Source of the DNA: Beta vulgaris subsp. vulgaris
Taxonomy: Eukaryota > Streptophyta > Magnoliopsida > Caryophyllales > Amaranthaceae
Direction: 5' to 3'
DNA: 64,000 nucleotides
Assembly: GCF_026745355.1 (NCBI RefSeq)
Contig: NC_079202.1
Span: 56,398,655-56,462,654 of the forward strand
Shown here: one piece after another, positions 37,087-48,606 of the stretch
How the letters are laid out: each line of letters starts with the position of its first letter
Numbering within the stretch: the stretch's first letter is position 1
Position numbers and translations under genes: made by a program
The notes under the pieces: generated by a model
Told to the model about the DNA's origin: nothing
Database searches by the model: none
The model's input: the letters and a program-made list of their open reading frames with translations, nothing else

Positions 37087-37929
37087 GAGGGCGTTTGGTT
37101 GGGGGTATTGTGGAAAGGGTAAGGGAATCAAGAGACTTGATTCTCTTACTTGTTGTTTGTTTGCTTAAATCAATGAAACCCTTTACCCTCTCCTTACCCC
37201 CAAAGTCCTCTACTTTCATTCCCCTACCCCCCTAAGGGTTTCACTTACCCTTTCTTTGACTTATTATTAACCTTCTCTTTGACCACCCCAACCACCCATT
37301 GACCCAACCATTCAACCACACCCGACCACCCAACCACCACCATCTGCACACCCTACCACCGCAACCCGTCCCCTCCACCGCAACCAGCCAGCCGCTGGAA
37401 ACACCCTAATCATCCAACACCTAAACGACGCAGGGGAGGGGAGAGAGAGAAGGCGGTGCTGTAGGGGAGGGAGGGGGAGACCGCGACGGCGCAGGGGGAG
37501 GGAAGGAGAGACCGCGACGCCGCGACGCTGCACGGGGAGGGAAAGAGAGACCGCGACGGTGAGGGAGGGGAGAACGCGACGGTGAGGGAGGGGAGAACGC
37601 GACGATGATGGAGGGGAGAATGCGACGCGCAGGGTAGGGGGACGACGTGACGGCGCAGGGGAGGGGGGAACCGTCGCGGGAAGGGGAAGACCGGGGGGCC
37701 GACGAGGTGGTGTTACTGGGGTAGGGAGAGGCGGCGTGGAGAATAGTAACAGAGGGAGGAGTGGTGGTGCTAGGGTGGAAGAAGGGTAAGAGGAGGAAGA
37801 AAGAGGAAGAAAGAGAATTAACATTATCTTAACCAAACACCACTCTAAATCTAAGGGTTTTCTTTTCCTTTCCTCTCCTCTCCCTTTCTTGATTCCATTC
37901 CCTTTACCCCGTTGCAACCAAACGCCCCC
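37087..37929. mobile_element. Harbinger-type element with GC-rich core
   Basis: The ends GAGGGCGTTTGGTTG and CAACCAAACGCCCCC are inverted and flanked by TTA on both sides. The outer parts carry GGGTAAGGGAATCAAG and the complementary CTTGATTCCATTCCC. The centre (about 37430-37720) is a GC-rich minisatellite with GAGGGAGGGGAGAACGCGAC-type units, very different from its surroundings. The 201-residue minus-strand frame across it is Pro/Arg/Ser low complexity and probably not a gene. Confidence 0.8.
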
Positions 37930-38182
37930 TTAGTATGCTTAAAGGTCCTAAGCCATGAACTTGTTGTGTGACAATTGTATCATAAGATATTAATGGCGAT
38001 CAGTGCTCATGATTCTCTCTCTGCGTTGCTTGTAACTATTCTCTCTTTCGCCTCAAGCGTGCTTTCTTCAGGCGACTAATCGACATCGCCGAAACCACAA
38101 TAGTTACAGTGATCCAAAATATTAATGATGTTAATTCACATAATCACTAATCAAAATCCATAGAGTATTTCTATGAAAAAAA

Positions 38183-39639
38183 CATTAGTAGAATAAATGC
38201 TATTTGCTGCGGTTAAAAAGTGCAGTATTGCCGCGGTTTTGGGGGCGCAGCAATTAAGAGGGCAGCAATAGTATTAACTATATTGCTGCGGTTTTAAACC
38301 GCAGCAATATTTGGAGATATTGCTGCGGTTTTTAAACCAAACCCGCAGCGATATTTATTTTTTTTAATGTTAAAAACGTACACATATTGCTGCGGTTTTG
38401 AGCCAAAACCGCAGCAATATGTGCACTTGTTAAAAAAAAAATTTTTTTTTTAAAATTAAAAGCTTCAGTATTAAGAGTACTTAAAATGTAATAAAAATTA
38501 AAGATGACTAAAACAGATCAATCAGCAAAAATACAACATAAATATAACCTAAATAACTCATTCAAGGAATGTCACCAACAGATATATTTCAATTTTAAAT
38601 AACAATATTATACAGGAATTCAAAAATAAATAAAAACAGAAGTTTAGATTTAAATCGAAATAAAACTAAAAATGAAGAAAATAAAAAATACAGGAATTTA
38701 GATCTAAAGGAAAAAAAGAAATAAAAAACTACAAAAAGAATTCGGAGATCCGGAGTGTTCGTTTGACAAAAAAACTCGAGAGCCGCCAATTATTTTCTTC
38801 GTCTGGAAGGAGATCCGGAGGTTTTGACGAACTTCAGCACACCGGCGGTTTTGATGAACTTCAGCAGTTTAGCCTCGACGAAAAACTCTCAGAGGCTCGA
38901 CGAGAAACTCTCAGAGGCTCGACGAACTTCAGCACACCGACGGTTTTGATGAGATGAAACGCACACCGGCGGTTTTGACGAACTTCAGCAGCTTAGACTC
39001 GACGGTTTCAGAGAAAGTGGAAGGAGATCGTGCGGTTTTGACGAACTTCAGCAGTTTTGACGAAGGGGAAGGAGGATATTGCGAAGACGGAGAGTCGTGC
39101 CGGGCGGTCGCCGGCCGTCGTTGAATACGAAAGGTTCTTGCTAGTCGGCCGTGGTAGAAGATTGTGGTTGAAGAAATGCGAGAGGATGAGAGATAGGGAC
39201 GAAAGGTGGTATGGTGATTGGTGAAGAACGCTGAGGATGAGAGGAGAGAGAGGAGAGAGGAAGGAGAGAGGCGCTGAAGGCGTGAGTGAGATATGGGTGA
39301 AAAAACCCTAACTTAAACCTGCCACGCCTTATATATTTTTTTAAAGTATTTTTAATGATATTGCTGCGGTTTTTGTCAAGAACCGCAACAATATATTAAA
39401 ATATTATTTTTTTATATATTGCTGCGGTTTTTTGTCACAAACCGCAGCAATATTTTTGGTGAAATAGTCAACTTTTTTCAAAATTTTTTTTGTTGACACA
39501 ATATTGCTGCGGTTTTTGGCCGAAACCGCAGCAATATCCTTATTTCTTTTTTTATATTTTCTTTTTACGTTATATATTGCTGTGTATGGGTAAAACCGCA
39601 GCAATACTACCGCAGCAAATAGCAATTATTCTACTAGTG
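38183..39639. mobile_element. Non-autonomous CACTA (En/Spm) element
   Basis: The right end, on the minus strand, reads CACTAGTAGAATAATTGC, and the left end reads CATTAGTAGAATAAATGC. Both are flanked by AAA, a 3-bp duplication. Both sub-terminal regions carry many direct and inverted copies of TATTGCTGCGGTTTT (about 38205-38420 and 39355-39600), often paired into hairpins, as expected of CACTA sub-terminal repeats. The centre has a smaller repeat with GACGAACTTCAGCA and CTCTCAGAGGCTCGACGA (about 38810-39060). No transposase is present. Confidence 0.85.
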
Positions 39640-39865
39640 AAAAGAACCAAAATTAATGGCAATTTATCGAAAAACTTTGTGTGTGATCTTAGGAGTTGTC
39701 ATGTATCAGATTAATTTAATACTGACTAAGACCTTAAAGTGAATATTGCTATTCCTTCCTATACACAAAATAGAATAATAATCTCGACGCATAAGATCGA
39801 TGTTGCAGTAGGTTATATACAAATGAAGCTTTATTTACTTTAACTACTTTCTATAAAGATTTTGT

Positions 39866-40041
39866 CTACCAAGTAAGTGTTGGCCCAGTGGTAATGTGAC
39901 TGGCTTTGGTAGGACGGACCCGTGTTTGAATCTCCGCAACACCCTTGGGAGAGGAATGGAACCTAACTACCCCGAACTTGGCCTCGATCCGGATATCACC
40001 CGAAGGGTGAACCGGGTGCAAACACCAAAAAAAAAAAGAAA
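39866..40041 (+). mobile_element. tRNA-derived SINE
   Basis: A-box (TGGCCCAGTGG) and B-box (GTTTGAATC) are spaced as in tRNA genes, and the element ends in an A-rich tail. The flanks AAGATTTTGT (39856-39865) and AAGATTATGT (40042-40051) are a 10-bp duplication with one change. It differs from the SINE at 2908-3109 and lies 226 bp beyond the CACTA element. Confidence 0.85.
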
Positions 40042-40639
40042 AAGATTATGTTTCATTTCTAAACAGAAATATATTTGACGATTTCATCCCCAAAAAAGGA
40101 AAAAAACCCTCGTAATGTAGACAGAGTTCGATCGTCATGTTTTGGGTATTATTCCTATCAGATTTTACCAAATAAGATAGACGACATTCATATTGACCAA
40201 TAATTAGTAGGCATGTTGGCTAGTGTCCTATGGGTTGCATCTTTCTCAAAATAGACTTCTACTCAATCCATCGATAAGAAAATCCAGGCCACAGAATCCT
40301 ATATATATACTATCTATGTTTTTTTTTACTTGTTATATTTTCATTTATTTGCTACTTTTTTATTTGGTAACCTGTCATGGCCCATCAAAATATACTAGTA
40401 GTATAATTTTTCAACGCATTTTGCATACTAGTAAAATCGAAATTATAGGTGTGGCCGCATGCACGACACCTTTTCAGCCCGTCAACTCATTTTCAGATGG
40501 TCATATCTCACTCGTTTCTCACCGGAATCAAGCTTTTGACCAGGTGTTGGAAAGCTATTGAGACAATTTCATCTACAACTTGAATCTTCCCAAAATATTA
40601 AGTGTGATGTGAGATATGACCTTTTGAAATTGACTCTTG

Positions 40640-41425
40640 TGCATAAACCTTTATGAACAAATGAAATTACTTTTATGAACGAATGAAGTTACTTATATGA
40701 ATACATGGTTGCTCTTACCAATAAAAATGTGTTACTCTTATATACAAATGTGGTTACTTTTAATACAAATATGGTTATGCGTATGAAGAAATGAGGTTAC
40801 TCATAGGAATAAATGGGGTTACTTTTGTGAACAGTACGTGAGGTTACTCGTATGATTAAATGAGTTCACTCTATGAACGAATGAGGTTACTTGTATGAAT
40901 AAACGAAGTTACTAGTATGAATAAATGAGGTTAGCCATATAAGATTTTAAGGTTACTCATATTAATAAATAGAGTTACTTGTGTGAATAAATGAGTTTAC
41001 TAGTATGAAATAATGAGGTTACCGATATGGATAAGTAAGGTTACTCATATGATTAATAGAGGTTACTCATAGGAACAATTAAGGTTACTTATGTGAACAA
41101 AATGAGGTTACTCATATGATTTAATGGGGTTACTGCCTTATTGGTATGAATAAATGGGGTTACCCCTATGAGTTACTCGTATTAATAAATACGGTTACTT
41201 ATGTGAATAAATGAAGTTATTAGTATGAATAAATGTGGTTATCGATATGAACAAGTAAGGTTACTCATATATCTAATATAAGTTACTCATAGGAACAATT
41301 AAGGTTACTCATATGAATAGATGATGTTACTAATATATGGTATGGTATGAATAAATAAGGTTACTGATATGAACAAATAAGGTTATTGATATGAACAAAT
41401 TAAGTTACTTTAATCTTACAAAGTT
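40640..41425. repeat. Minisatellite, about 25-bp units
   Basis: About thirty diverged units with core GAGGTTACTCATATGAATAA, from 22 to 28 bp, fading towards both edges. Other common forms are GTTACTAGTATGAATAAATG and GTTACTCATAGGAACAATTA. It encodes nothing recognisable. Confidence 0.85.
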
Positions 41426-41757
41426 ACCTATCAAATGATGTTTCATATTTGTCCTGGTCAGACTAGTTTCCACATCCTACTACTTCAAATCCCCTCTTCC
41501 TCACAACTAATCCATGTTGTTTTGACGAAAGAAAAGCCTATCTATGGCTGCATCACATCATTCATTTCTTCAAAAGGATTAAAATGATACTAAGAAGATG
41601 GGTCATATCACCCGCTAACGGCTAACCTAAATAAATTCATCTTTTATTTCTTCTTACTCTCAAATCTGTTATTTCAGAGAGAAATTTTCTGATACTTTTT
41701 TGGGGGGTTGCAAAATGTATCAGAGGAGAGAGAAAAGGGAGTAGTCATGGCGTGGAC

Positions 41758-41985
41758 CAGGGGCGGCTTTTAGCATGTTCAATATGTTTCATGGAACAGG
41801 GCCCCTTAATTGTGGGGGCCTCAAAATAGAGAAAGTTCAAGTAGTAAAAAGAAAAAGTTTATCTACTTATTTGGACTATTTTTTTTTCATTATATGATTG
41901 TGTGAAGTATGGATGAGCTATTACATTATTGAATTCTTCAAATACGAGATCGCACAGGGCCTCTATATAGTTCGACACGGGTCTG
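41758..41985. mobile_element. hAT-like MITE
   Basis: Perfect 8-bp duplications GCGTGGAC (41750-41757 and 41986-41993) flank ends CAGGGGCGGC and, on the other strand, CAGACCCGTG. The CAGGGGCGG opening is typical of plant hAT MITEs. The ends match only over the first few bases. Confidence 0.7.
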
Positions 41986-42329
41986 GCGTGGACTTTGTGT
42001 GAGAGGCAGGTTTGTGTTAGTGGTAATTCGATTCTAGTAACAGTGAAAGACGTGTGTTATTATTTGTTGGGATCATTATTTCAAATTGAACCGGGTCGGC
42101 CACACGCGAAATTTTCGATGTGACCGGCCGTATATAAGAAATTGTGATAATTTTTTAGTTTTTTCATCTTCTTATATATGACTTTTTCAAATATTTGTTA
42201 TTTTCTTAGAAAGTTATTAATCTCGTAACACCTTTCTCATCTCCTAATTTTCTGTTTTGAAACAATATAGCAAATAATTAAAAGTGAATGGATTATAATG
42301 TACAAGTATTGAGAATGAATTGTGTTAAC

Positions 42330-42890
42330 CTGGATAGGCTAACCCTGACATGATATATATATGAGAGTATATTACATATCTAATACTAAAAGAATTTCTT
42401 TATTTCTATCTAGTGTACATACAATATTACACTAATACTAGTAATACACCCTCAATCTGTACAGGGTGAAACAACAGATAGATTGGAACAAATCAATAGA
42501 TAGACCTTTAGTAAAAATATTAGCAACATGTGACTGAATAGGAAAATGACGAATCATAAGACCTCATTTGGCAACCATTTCACGAACAAAATGATGATCA
42601 ACATCATTATGTTTAGTTCGATTATGATGAATTTGATTAGCAGTGAAATAAGTAGCAGAAACATTATCACAATACAAGATCACAGGTCGTCGAAGAAAAT
42701 AGTCAAGGTCAGCAAGAAGTTTTCATAGCCAAATAGTCTCTGCAGCAGTATATGCAACAATCCTATATTTAGTTTCAGTGGAGGATTTGGGAACAGTGGC
42801 ATGGGTTGCTTTTTCGAGCGTCGAAAAATCAATTTTTTTTCTAGAGAAGACAGCATAACCTGTAATAGAATGGTGAGTATTAGCCCGTTC
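42330..42890 (-). pseudogene. Copia pol 3' end (RNase H) with LTR stub
   Basis: On the minus strand the sequence encodes, with breaks, SSTETKYR, AAETIWL, LLADLDYF, ILYCDNVSATYF, HHNRTKHNDVDHHFVREMVA and ANIFTKGLS. These are the Copia RNase H blocks in order (the DHHFVRE and ADIFTK motifs are diagnostic). Stops interrupt it (after AETIWL and after MVAK). Beyond the 3' end a purine-rich AGATTGAGGGTG precedes a short stretch (about 42331-42450) that may be the start of an LTR. A fragment of that stretch recurs at 42884-42930. Confidence 0.75.
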
Positions 42891-43477
42891 TATCTGGTGT
42901 ACCTACACTATTACACTAATATAAAGAATGTCAAAGTCACTAGCAGCCGCCTTTCAAATCCAAGAGATGCATGCTCAAAGATTACGTTCATAAAAGAGAA
43001 AAATTACTATTTAGTATATATTATCTCTGTGTTTATATATAATCACTTATTCACTTGAAATCGAAAGCAACATTATATATTTACTACTCCATTTTCCTAT
43101 CAAATAAATCCGAGTGTCCAATTATTTTGGATGATGCTAATTATGGAATCATTCCTATATTTTACTCTTTTACCAAGTCAAAATAAGGCAGCATATATGC
43201 ATTATATTTGTTATACTTTTGGCCTGAAAAGGAAAATCGGTTGGAATCTAATTCGACAACAATTGATTCAAATAGAAATTCAACAATTCTGCTGGGTAAG
43301 CAATTGATTGTGTTTTCTTTTTTTAGAATAAGATAAGATTGGTGCTTTGTTTTTTTTTGAGTGAATCTAATCATCTTTGAATTATGTTTTAGTTGAGAGT
43401 TAGTGGGATATTTCGGAAGTGCTTCTGTTCAAAATAATGATTTATGATACTAAGGTCGGTTCTCTCCATCTTATTTT

Positions 43478-43620
43478 CAGTTCAGTTCAATTGCAATCAC
43501 TTCAGTTCAGTTTAGCTCCAATTATCATTTTTACTAATTATAATTTAATTTATTTTAGTTCATTTCAATTCAGTTCAGTTCAATTTAGTTGCAATTAGTT
43601 TAGTTTAGTTCAGTTGTCTT
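43478..43620. repeat. TTCAGTTCAG-type simple repeat
   Basis: Degenerate runs of TTCAGTTCAGTTTAGTT and CAATTTAGTTGCAATTAG. No gene is seen in 42960-44510. Confidence 0.7.
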
Positions 43621-44511
43621 ATGTCGAAGAAAACAGGTCCTAAATCCTTATGATAAAGAGAGGATTATACATGAATTAAAGATTTCGACTCAATTTAGAG
43701 AATTGACTAATCAAATCATTTAATATTGGTGTTTGGTAAATAGAGGATTGAACTTTTTTGGAACCAAATCTGTAATTTTGAAATTGCTGGTGGTGGGTTC
43801 TTTTTGTTGATCAAGAATCGGGAATTTTGAGGTGAAATAAACGATATTGAATACAATTAGCTATTACAATAAACTATTATTTATCAAGCACTCTTATACA
43901 ATAAGCTAATATAATCAATTAGTCAAACCCGTTAATATAATTAGTTAGTTAAACCCACTAATACAATCAACGAACAAGTACCAACTATCTCCTAATAGAC
44001 AAGGGGGGCTAATTTTTTATTTGGGGGATTTAGGTACACCCAATGGATTTTGATGAGATAAAATAGGGGGGTTTCGGAAAGAGAATATATGAGCCATTGA
44101 TTTTTTATTCAATGGTTGATATTACTCAAACTCTACCTTGTAGAGTTTCACTAAAACTCTAGAGGATCCGGACTCTCTTTACATTCAACGGTTTATGCCA
44201 AAGTATTTTTGATTTCTTATTTTTAGAGGATCCAGGTTTGTTCCACAAGTCACTAGTACATGGTTTGTTTTGCAATGATTTTCTTTTCCAGAAGGCAAAA
44301 GGTACATGAAAGTTAGGACAGTTTTCTTTTAAGACTGAAATTTAATTAACTTATCATCTACAAAAATAAAATAAGAGAATTTCACAATACACATTGCAAG
44401 ATACAATTTTTTCAAACCAAGTAATTAGTTCCAAGGACGTGAATTTGCCCTGCAAAATATTAAAATGTTGAGTTTGTGGCCCAATTTTTATGGCCCATTA
44501 TCAATAGTCAA

Positions 44512-45104
44512 TGTTGGTGCTAAATTGTACATGCAACACTCATCAAGATTTCTCTAGAAATCAAGAGAAACAATTTGAGGATATCTAAGCATTATATCAG
44601 CAAAAATAAAGCATGTTGGTGATGGAGAATTCTAGACCAATATAAATTAATTGAGCACATTTTTTGCCGACTTATTACACCGCCATTACACACCTATAAA
44701 TAAGGTGTTTATGATCCATTTGAAACCAACCAAAAATCATCCACCAACATCCATAAAAATTCAAGAAGCTATACATACTAAGCCTTCTTATTATATCAAC
44801 CCAATTTGTATAATTAATCCACTATTTCCTTTTATATTACTTTTTTGTGAGTTTGTATTATAGTGAAAGTTTTATTATATACTCACCCTAATAAAATTTA
44901 GGGTTCTTGTACTCTCCTATTTCATATAGTGGATTTTGGGTACTCCTTATTCGTGGGTTTTTTTGCCTCTGTTTGAGGATTTTTCCTACATTAAATTATG
45001 TGTCCATCTTTTACTATTTTTCTTGTCACATATTTCCAACTCTGTTTATTTGTCTCAATCTCTACCTCTTTAATTTGCTTCCGCTACGCACTCACAACCC
45101 TAAC
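44512..45104 (+). mobile_element. Copia-type LTR, probably solo
   Basis: A TATA box (CCTATAAATAAGG near 44693-44705) is followed about 200 bp later by TATAGTGGATTTTGG, CGTGGGTTTTTTTGCCTC, TTTGAGGATTTTTCC and AAATTATGTGTC, the usual R/U5 signature of plant Copia LTRs. TGTTGGTGCT and ACCCTAACA could be the ends. No duplication was found, so the boundaries are uncertain. Short reading frames at 44651 and 44907 lie inside it. Confidence 0.55.
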
Positions 45105-45189
45105 ATAATACTTATGACTAATATCAACATATTTATCAAGTACTCTCTCTGCATTATATTTAATTTGCTTATTTTGACTGTGTAGGTTT

Positions 45190-45560
45190 ATCAATGCAAT
45201 TTTTTGACCTTAAATCTCGATTTCGGGTTCCCGATCCAATCTGTCTAAAGCTGAAAAATTCCAGTCCGGACTGGTGGATTTGAATTTTTGTTATTTTCGT
45301 AAAAAAAAAGTTTACAAGTCAAAAAGAGTATAAAAGTTATCTATTACCTCAAGTTTTATTGTTATTAAATTTTAATGTATCTAATTTATGAATATCTTAA
45401 AATCAAATATATATTTTTTTTTTAAAATTTAGATTACAATCCAATAGGTTCAAAATCGAAACGGAAAAATCAAGTTCAATCCCAATCCAAAAAATCCCAG
45501 ATTTTGAATCCACTGATCTAGTCGATTCCAGACTGGTCCTGGACTAGTAAACACCCATAA
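45190..45560. repeat. Possible worn hAT-like repeat
   Basis: Words such as GGGTTCCCGATCCAATCTG, CCAGTCCGGACTGG and GGTCCTGGACTAGTAAACACC resemble the body of hAT MITEs, but matching ends and a duplication were not found. Confidence 0.3.
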
Positions 45561-46230
45561 CTTAATGTCCATCCTCTTTTACTATTACACCCTTAACTGA
45601 AAAACAACTACTATATTTCCTTTTGTGTGTCTCTTTTTGTACAATGAAAAAAAACTGAAATTATAACTTCTCCAATTCTAATATTTTTTCTTAAAAGAAA
45701 AAATATACAGTATATCAAAAGATTTATATTTGGTTTGAAATGCATGGGATGCATATAAAAACTAGTGGATCGGAGTAAATTATAACATGGGCAAAAACCA
45801 ATCTGACGAGCCCATCAGCAGCTTCCCCTAAGTAAGAAGGAAACTAGACTTCGTTTGGACAAAAAGCATTCAACAACAAAATAAATGGGTTCAGCCCATT
45901 TTCCACTAAACCCGAAAGCAGCCAAGGAGATCCAATTGCAGCAGTTGGTGATGTTTTCTTCAATTTTGATTTTTACTCAAACTAATATGAATCCGGTACA
46001 CACTAACTTAGTGTGCACCCGATTCATATCACGTGACTTTATTGCCTTTTCAGTTTTGGTGCGTTTTATCTCTTCTAATATTTTCTCTCTCCTCAGATTT
46101 GTTCAGATACTGTCTTGTTTCATCTTTTCTCTCGTCATAACCTCCTCCCACTAACTTGTGCCCTAAGTTCTTCATTTTCTCTCTCTTAAAGTTCAGTTTT
46201 CGTGAGTTCTGGTAAAATTTGAATTTAGCG

Positions 46231-47739
46231 ATGGGAAAGAAGACGATTGGTAACCGAAATGGTGCAAAACGTAGAGGTTTGCGTTCATCGCTAGGTCTTG
46301 GTGATGGTGCAAAAGTTCCGGAGGTTACTGGAACTTCTCACACTGATGGTAATTATGTTGTTGATTTTAGTTTTTACTATAATTTCTTATAATTTTTGTA
46401 GTTTTGATGTTTTGTAGTTCAATTACTCATCGTTGATTTTTTGTGCGATTTTTATTGTTTGGATGATAAATTTGTGTTGATTTTTGTTCGATTTTGGAGT
46501 TCTGCTTTTTTTTAGGTTTATTTTTAAATTAATGTTTTGTAGTTGTGTGATACGATATAGTAGTGTGACATTATAGTGTATTTTCATGATATAGTGTATG
46601 TTAAATATGATATAGTGTATTTTCTCATCGTATAGTGTATTTTGAAATGATAGTATTGTTGTGATAGTTGTTTGAGACATCAGATTATGTGTTTTTGATA
46701 TGATATAGTGTATGTTATATTGATATAGTGTATGTTTCAGTGATATAGTGTATGTTACATTGATATAGTATATGTTTCAGTGATATAGTGTATGTTTAAG
46801 TAATATAGTGTATGTTATATATAATCATATAGTGTATGTTACAATGATATAGTGTATGTTACAATGATATACTGTATGTTTGAGTGATATAGTATATATT
46901 GATATGATATAGTGTATATTGATATGATATAGTGTACGCTATAGTGATATAGTGTATGTTTCAATGATATAGTGTATGTTATCTCTGATATAGTGTATGT
47001 TAGAATGATATAGTGTATGTTATAGTGATATAGTGTATGTTATAGTGATATAGTGTATGTTTCAGTGATATAGTGTATGTTTCAGTGATAATAGTGTATG
47101 TTTAAGTGATATAGTGTATGTTACAATGATATATTACAATGATATAGTGTATGTTTGAGTGATATAGTGTATATTGATATTATATAGTGTATATTTATAT
47201 GATATAGTGTATGTTATAGTGATATAGTGTATGTTACAATGATATAGTGTATGTTATAGTGATATAGTGTATATTATCTCTGATATAGTGTATGTCACAA
47301 TGATATAGTGTATGTTATAGTGATATAGTGTATGTTATAGTGATATAGTGTATGTTTCAGTGATATAGTGTATGTTATAGTGATATAGTGTATGTTACAA
47401 TGATATAGTGTATGTTATAGTGATATAGTGTATGTTTAAGTGATATAGTCTATGTTGCAATTATATATTGCAGAGCACATTGGACAGCAGGATAGAAGAA
47501 GTGATCCTGGTGTTACTGAAGCAACTAAAGTTAATCAAATGATAGTAATAAAAGAAGTACCAAAAGTCATGAAGAGGGTAAGAGATCCAAGTCTGAATCA
47601 AACCTTGCTATCTCTGAAGAAGAAGAAAATATCCGGTGTTGCTCAAGAAAATACAGTAAACCCATTCAGAACTAATTGCTGTGGTAAAAGGCTGTGTGAG
47701 TTGAATGAAGCTTTTACTTGTTTTTCCAATGGTTATTAA
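46231..47739 (+). CDS. Unknown two-exon gene in a Mutator-like element
   Basis: Exon 1 (46231-46348) and exon 2 (47474-47739) join in phase 1 across a GT-AG intron that is almost wholly the 20-bp array, giving 127 residues. Exon 1 begins MGKKTIGNRNGAKRRG and is basic. Exon 2 contains RVRDPSLNQT, a Lys run (LLSLKKKKISG) and NPFRTNCCGKRLCELNEAF. A CT-rich leader lies between the element's end and the ATG. I do not recognise the family. Its place mirrors the accessory gene (mudrB) of MuDR, but no sequence similarity to that is claimed. The last residues overlap the antisense end of the transposase, so the natural C-terminus may be lost at the deletion point. The shared frame and good splice sites favour a real, possibly truncated, gene. 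Confidence 0.5.
46547..47460. repeat. 20-bp tandem array in the intron of the unknown gene
   Basis: About 45 units with core GATATAGTGTATGTTATAGT, mostly 20 bp, varying in the last five or six bases (TACAA, TTCAG, TATAG, TTAAG). It fills nearly all of the intron. Confidence 0.92.
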
Positions 47740-48570
47740 TTCCTACAAATGGTGCACAAATAAGATTATACTTGTTTGTCCTATATGTAGTATCAAAAAC
47801 CATAACATCTCCAAAGATTGTATAGTCCTCAAGCATCATAGAGTCTCTCCAAAACAAGCAGCAAACCTTTCCTTCATCATTCAATCTTACTCTAAAGAAG
47901 AAGTTACTATCTGTTTGCATCTGTTCATAAAGGTTATCAACAACTTTTTGTGAATCCTTTCCCTCAATTGGTTTTATTTTGAGTTTATAACAGCAGTTGA
48001 AGTGGTCCTTCATGGAATGACCCAATACATCTTCACCACCTGCTTCTGTACTCATATATCGCAATGAATCTATTGGCCTCAGCCCACACTCTTGCATAGC
48101 TTGTATGGTTTGTTTCTTTGGATCACTCATCTGATGCTCAGATCTATGAAGGTAATTTAATGGTTCTCTAGTAAGTGGATGATTGTGTTTTATAACATGC
48201 TGCACAATTTCATAATGTCCTTCAGTGTTCATCCTTGCTCTAATCAGTGCAGGACATTCAGTTCTTGTGATCATAACTCTTCGTGTCCTTTGTTTCTTTG
48301 ATTTGTTGTCTTGTATTATTATATATGTATTATTCTCTACCTGTTTTTCTTTGATTTTGGTATTTCTTTTCGCTTGAGCAGAGCAGACATAGTACTTTTG
48401 ATGCACAACTGATGTCCCTTCTTTTTTTCTGTTTTTGGATTTTCTAACACTGAATCCTACTATAGCAGCATGCTGACAATATAGCTCATGTATATCATCC
48501 AATGTTGATCTTACTTGTCCAAGTAAAACTCCTCCAATTTCATTTTTATTCAGTGATTGGCTAATTGAAC
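47714..48570 (-). pseudogene. FAR1/FHY3-type Mutator transposase, truncated
   Basis: An exon of 284 codons plus stop begins after an acceptor (TTTTATAACAG). It has the FAR1 DNA-binding region (LDDIHELYCQHAAIVGFSVR, a Cys in YYVCSAQ, TECPALIRAR, then HYEIVQHVIKHNHPL with the expected C..H.H pattern). The start of the MULE transposase domain follows (FFFRVRLNDEGKV, LFWRD, then VFDTTYRTNKYNL with the first catalytic Asp, and VGINNHWKN). The frame then stops about 20 residues past that Asp, so the second Asp and the Glu of the DDE triad, with the SWIM zinc finger, are missing. It cannot be an active transposase. Upstream exons are expected on the minus strand beyond the 48.6-49.6 kb array but were not found. 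FHY3 and FAR1, light-signalling factors, derive from this family; the array and hairpin context argue for a transposon copy, not a host gene. Confidence 0.88.
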
Positions 48571-48606
48571 CTGTTATAAAAGAATGAATATATTTTTGTC
48601 ACTTTT

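Noticed and set aside
37312..37917. 201-residue Pro/Arg-rich protein on the minus strand
   Set aside because: It lies wholly within a Harbinger element over a GC-rich minisatellite and is low complexity.
44651..45185. Small genes with a TATA box upstream
   Set aside because: The TATA box and downstream motifs fit the promoter and R/U5 of a Copia LTR better than a host gene.
47714..48570. Host FHY3/FAR1 light-signalling gene
   Set aside because: The frame is cut after the first catalytic Asp and lies between arrays and a hairpin end shared with another transposon, so a transposon copy is likelier.
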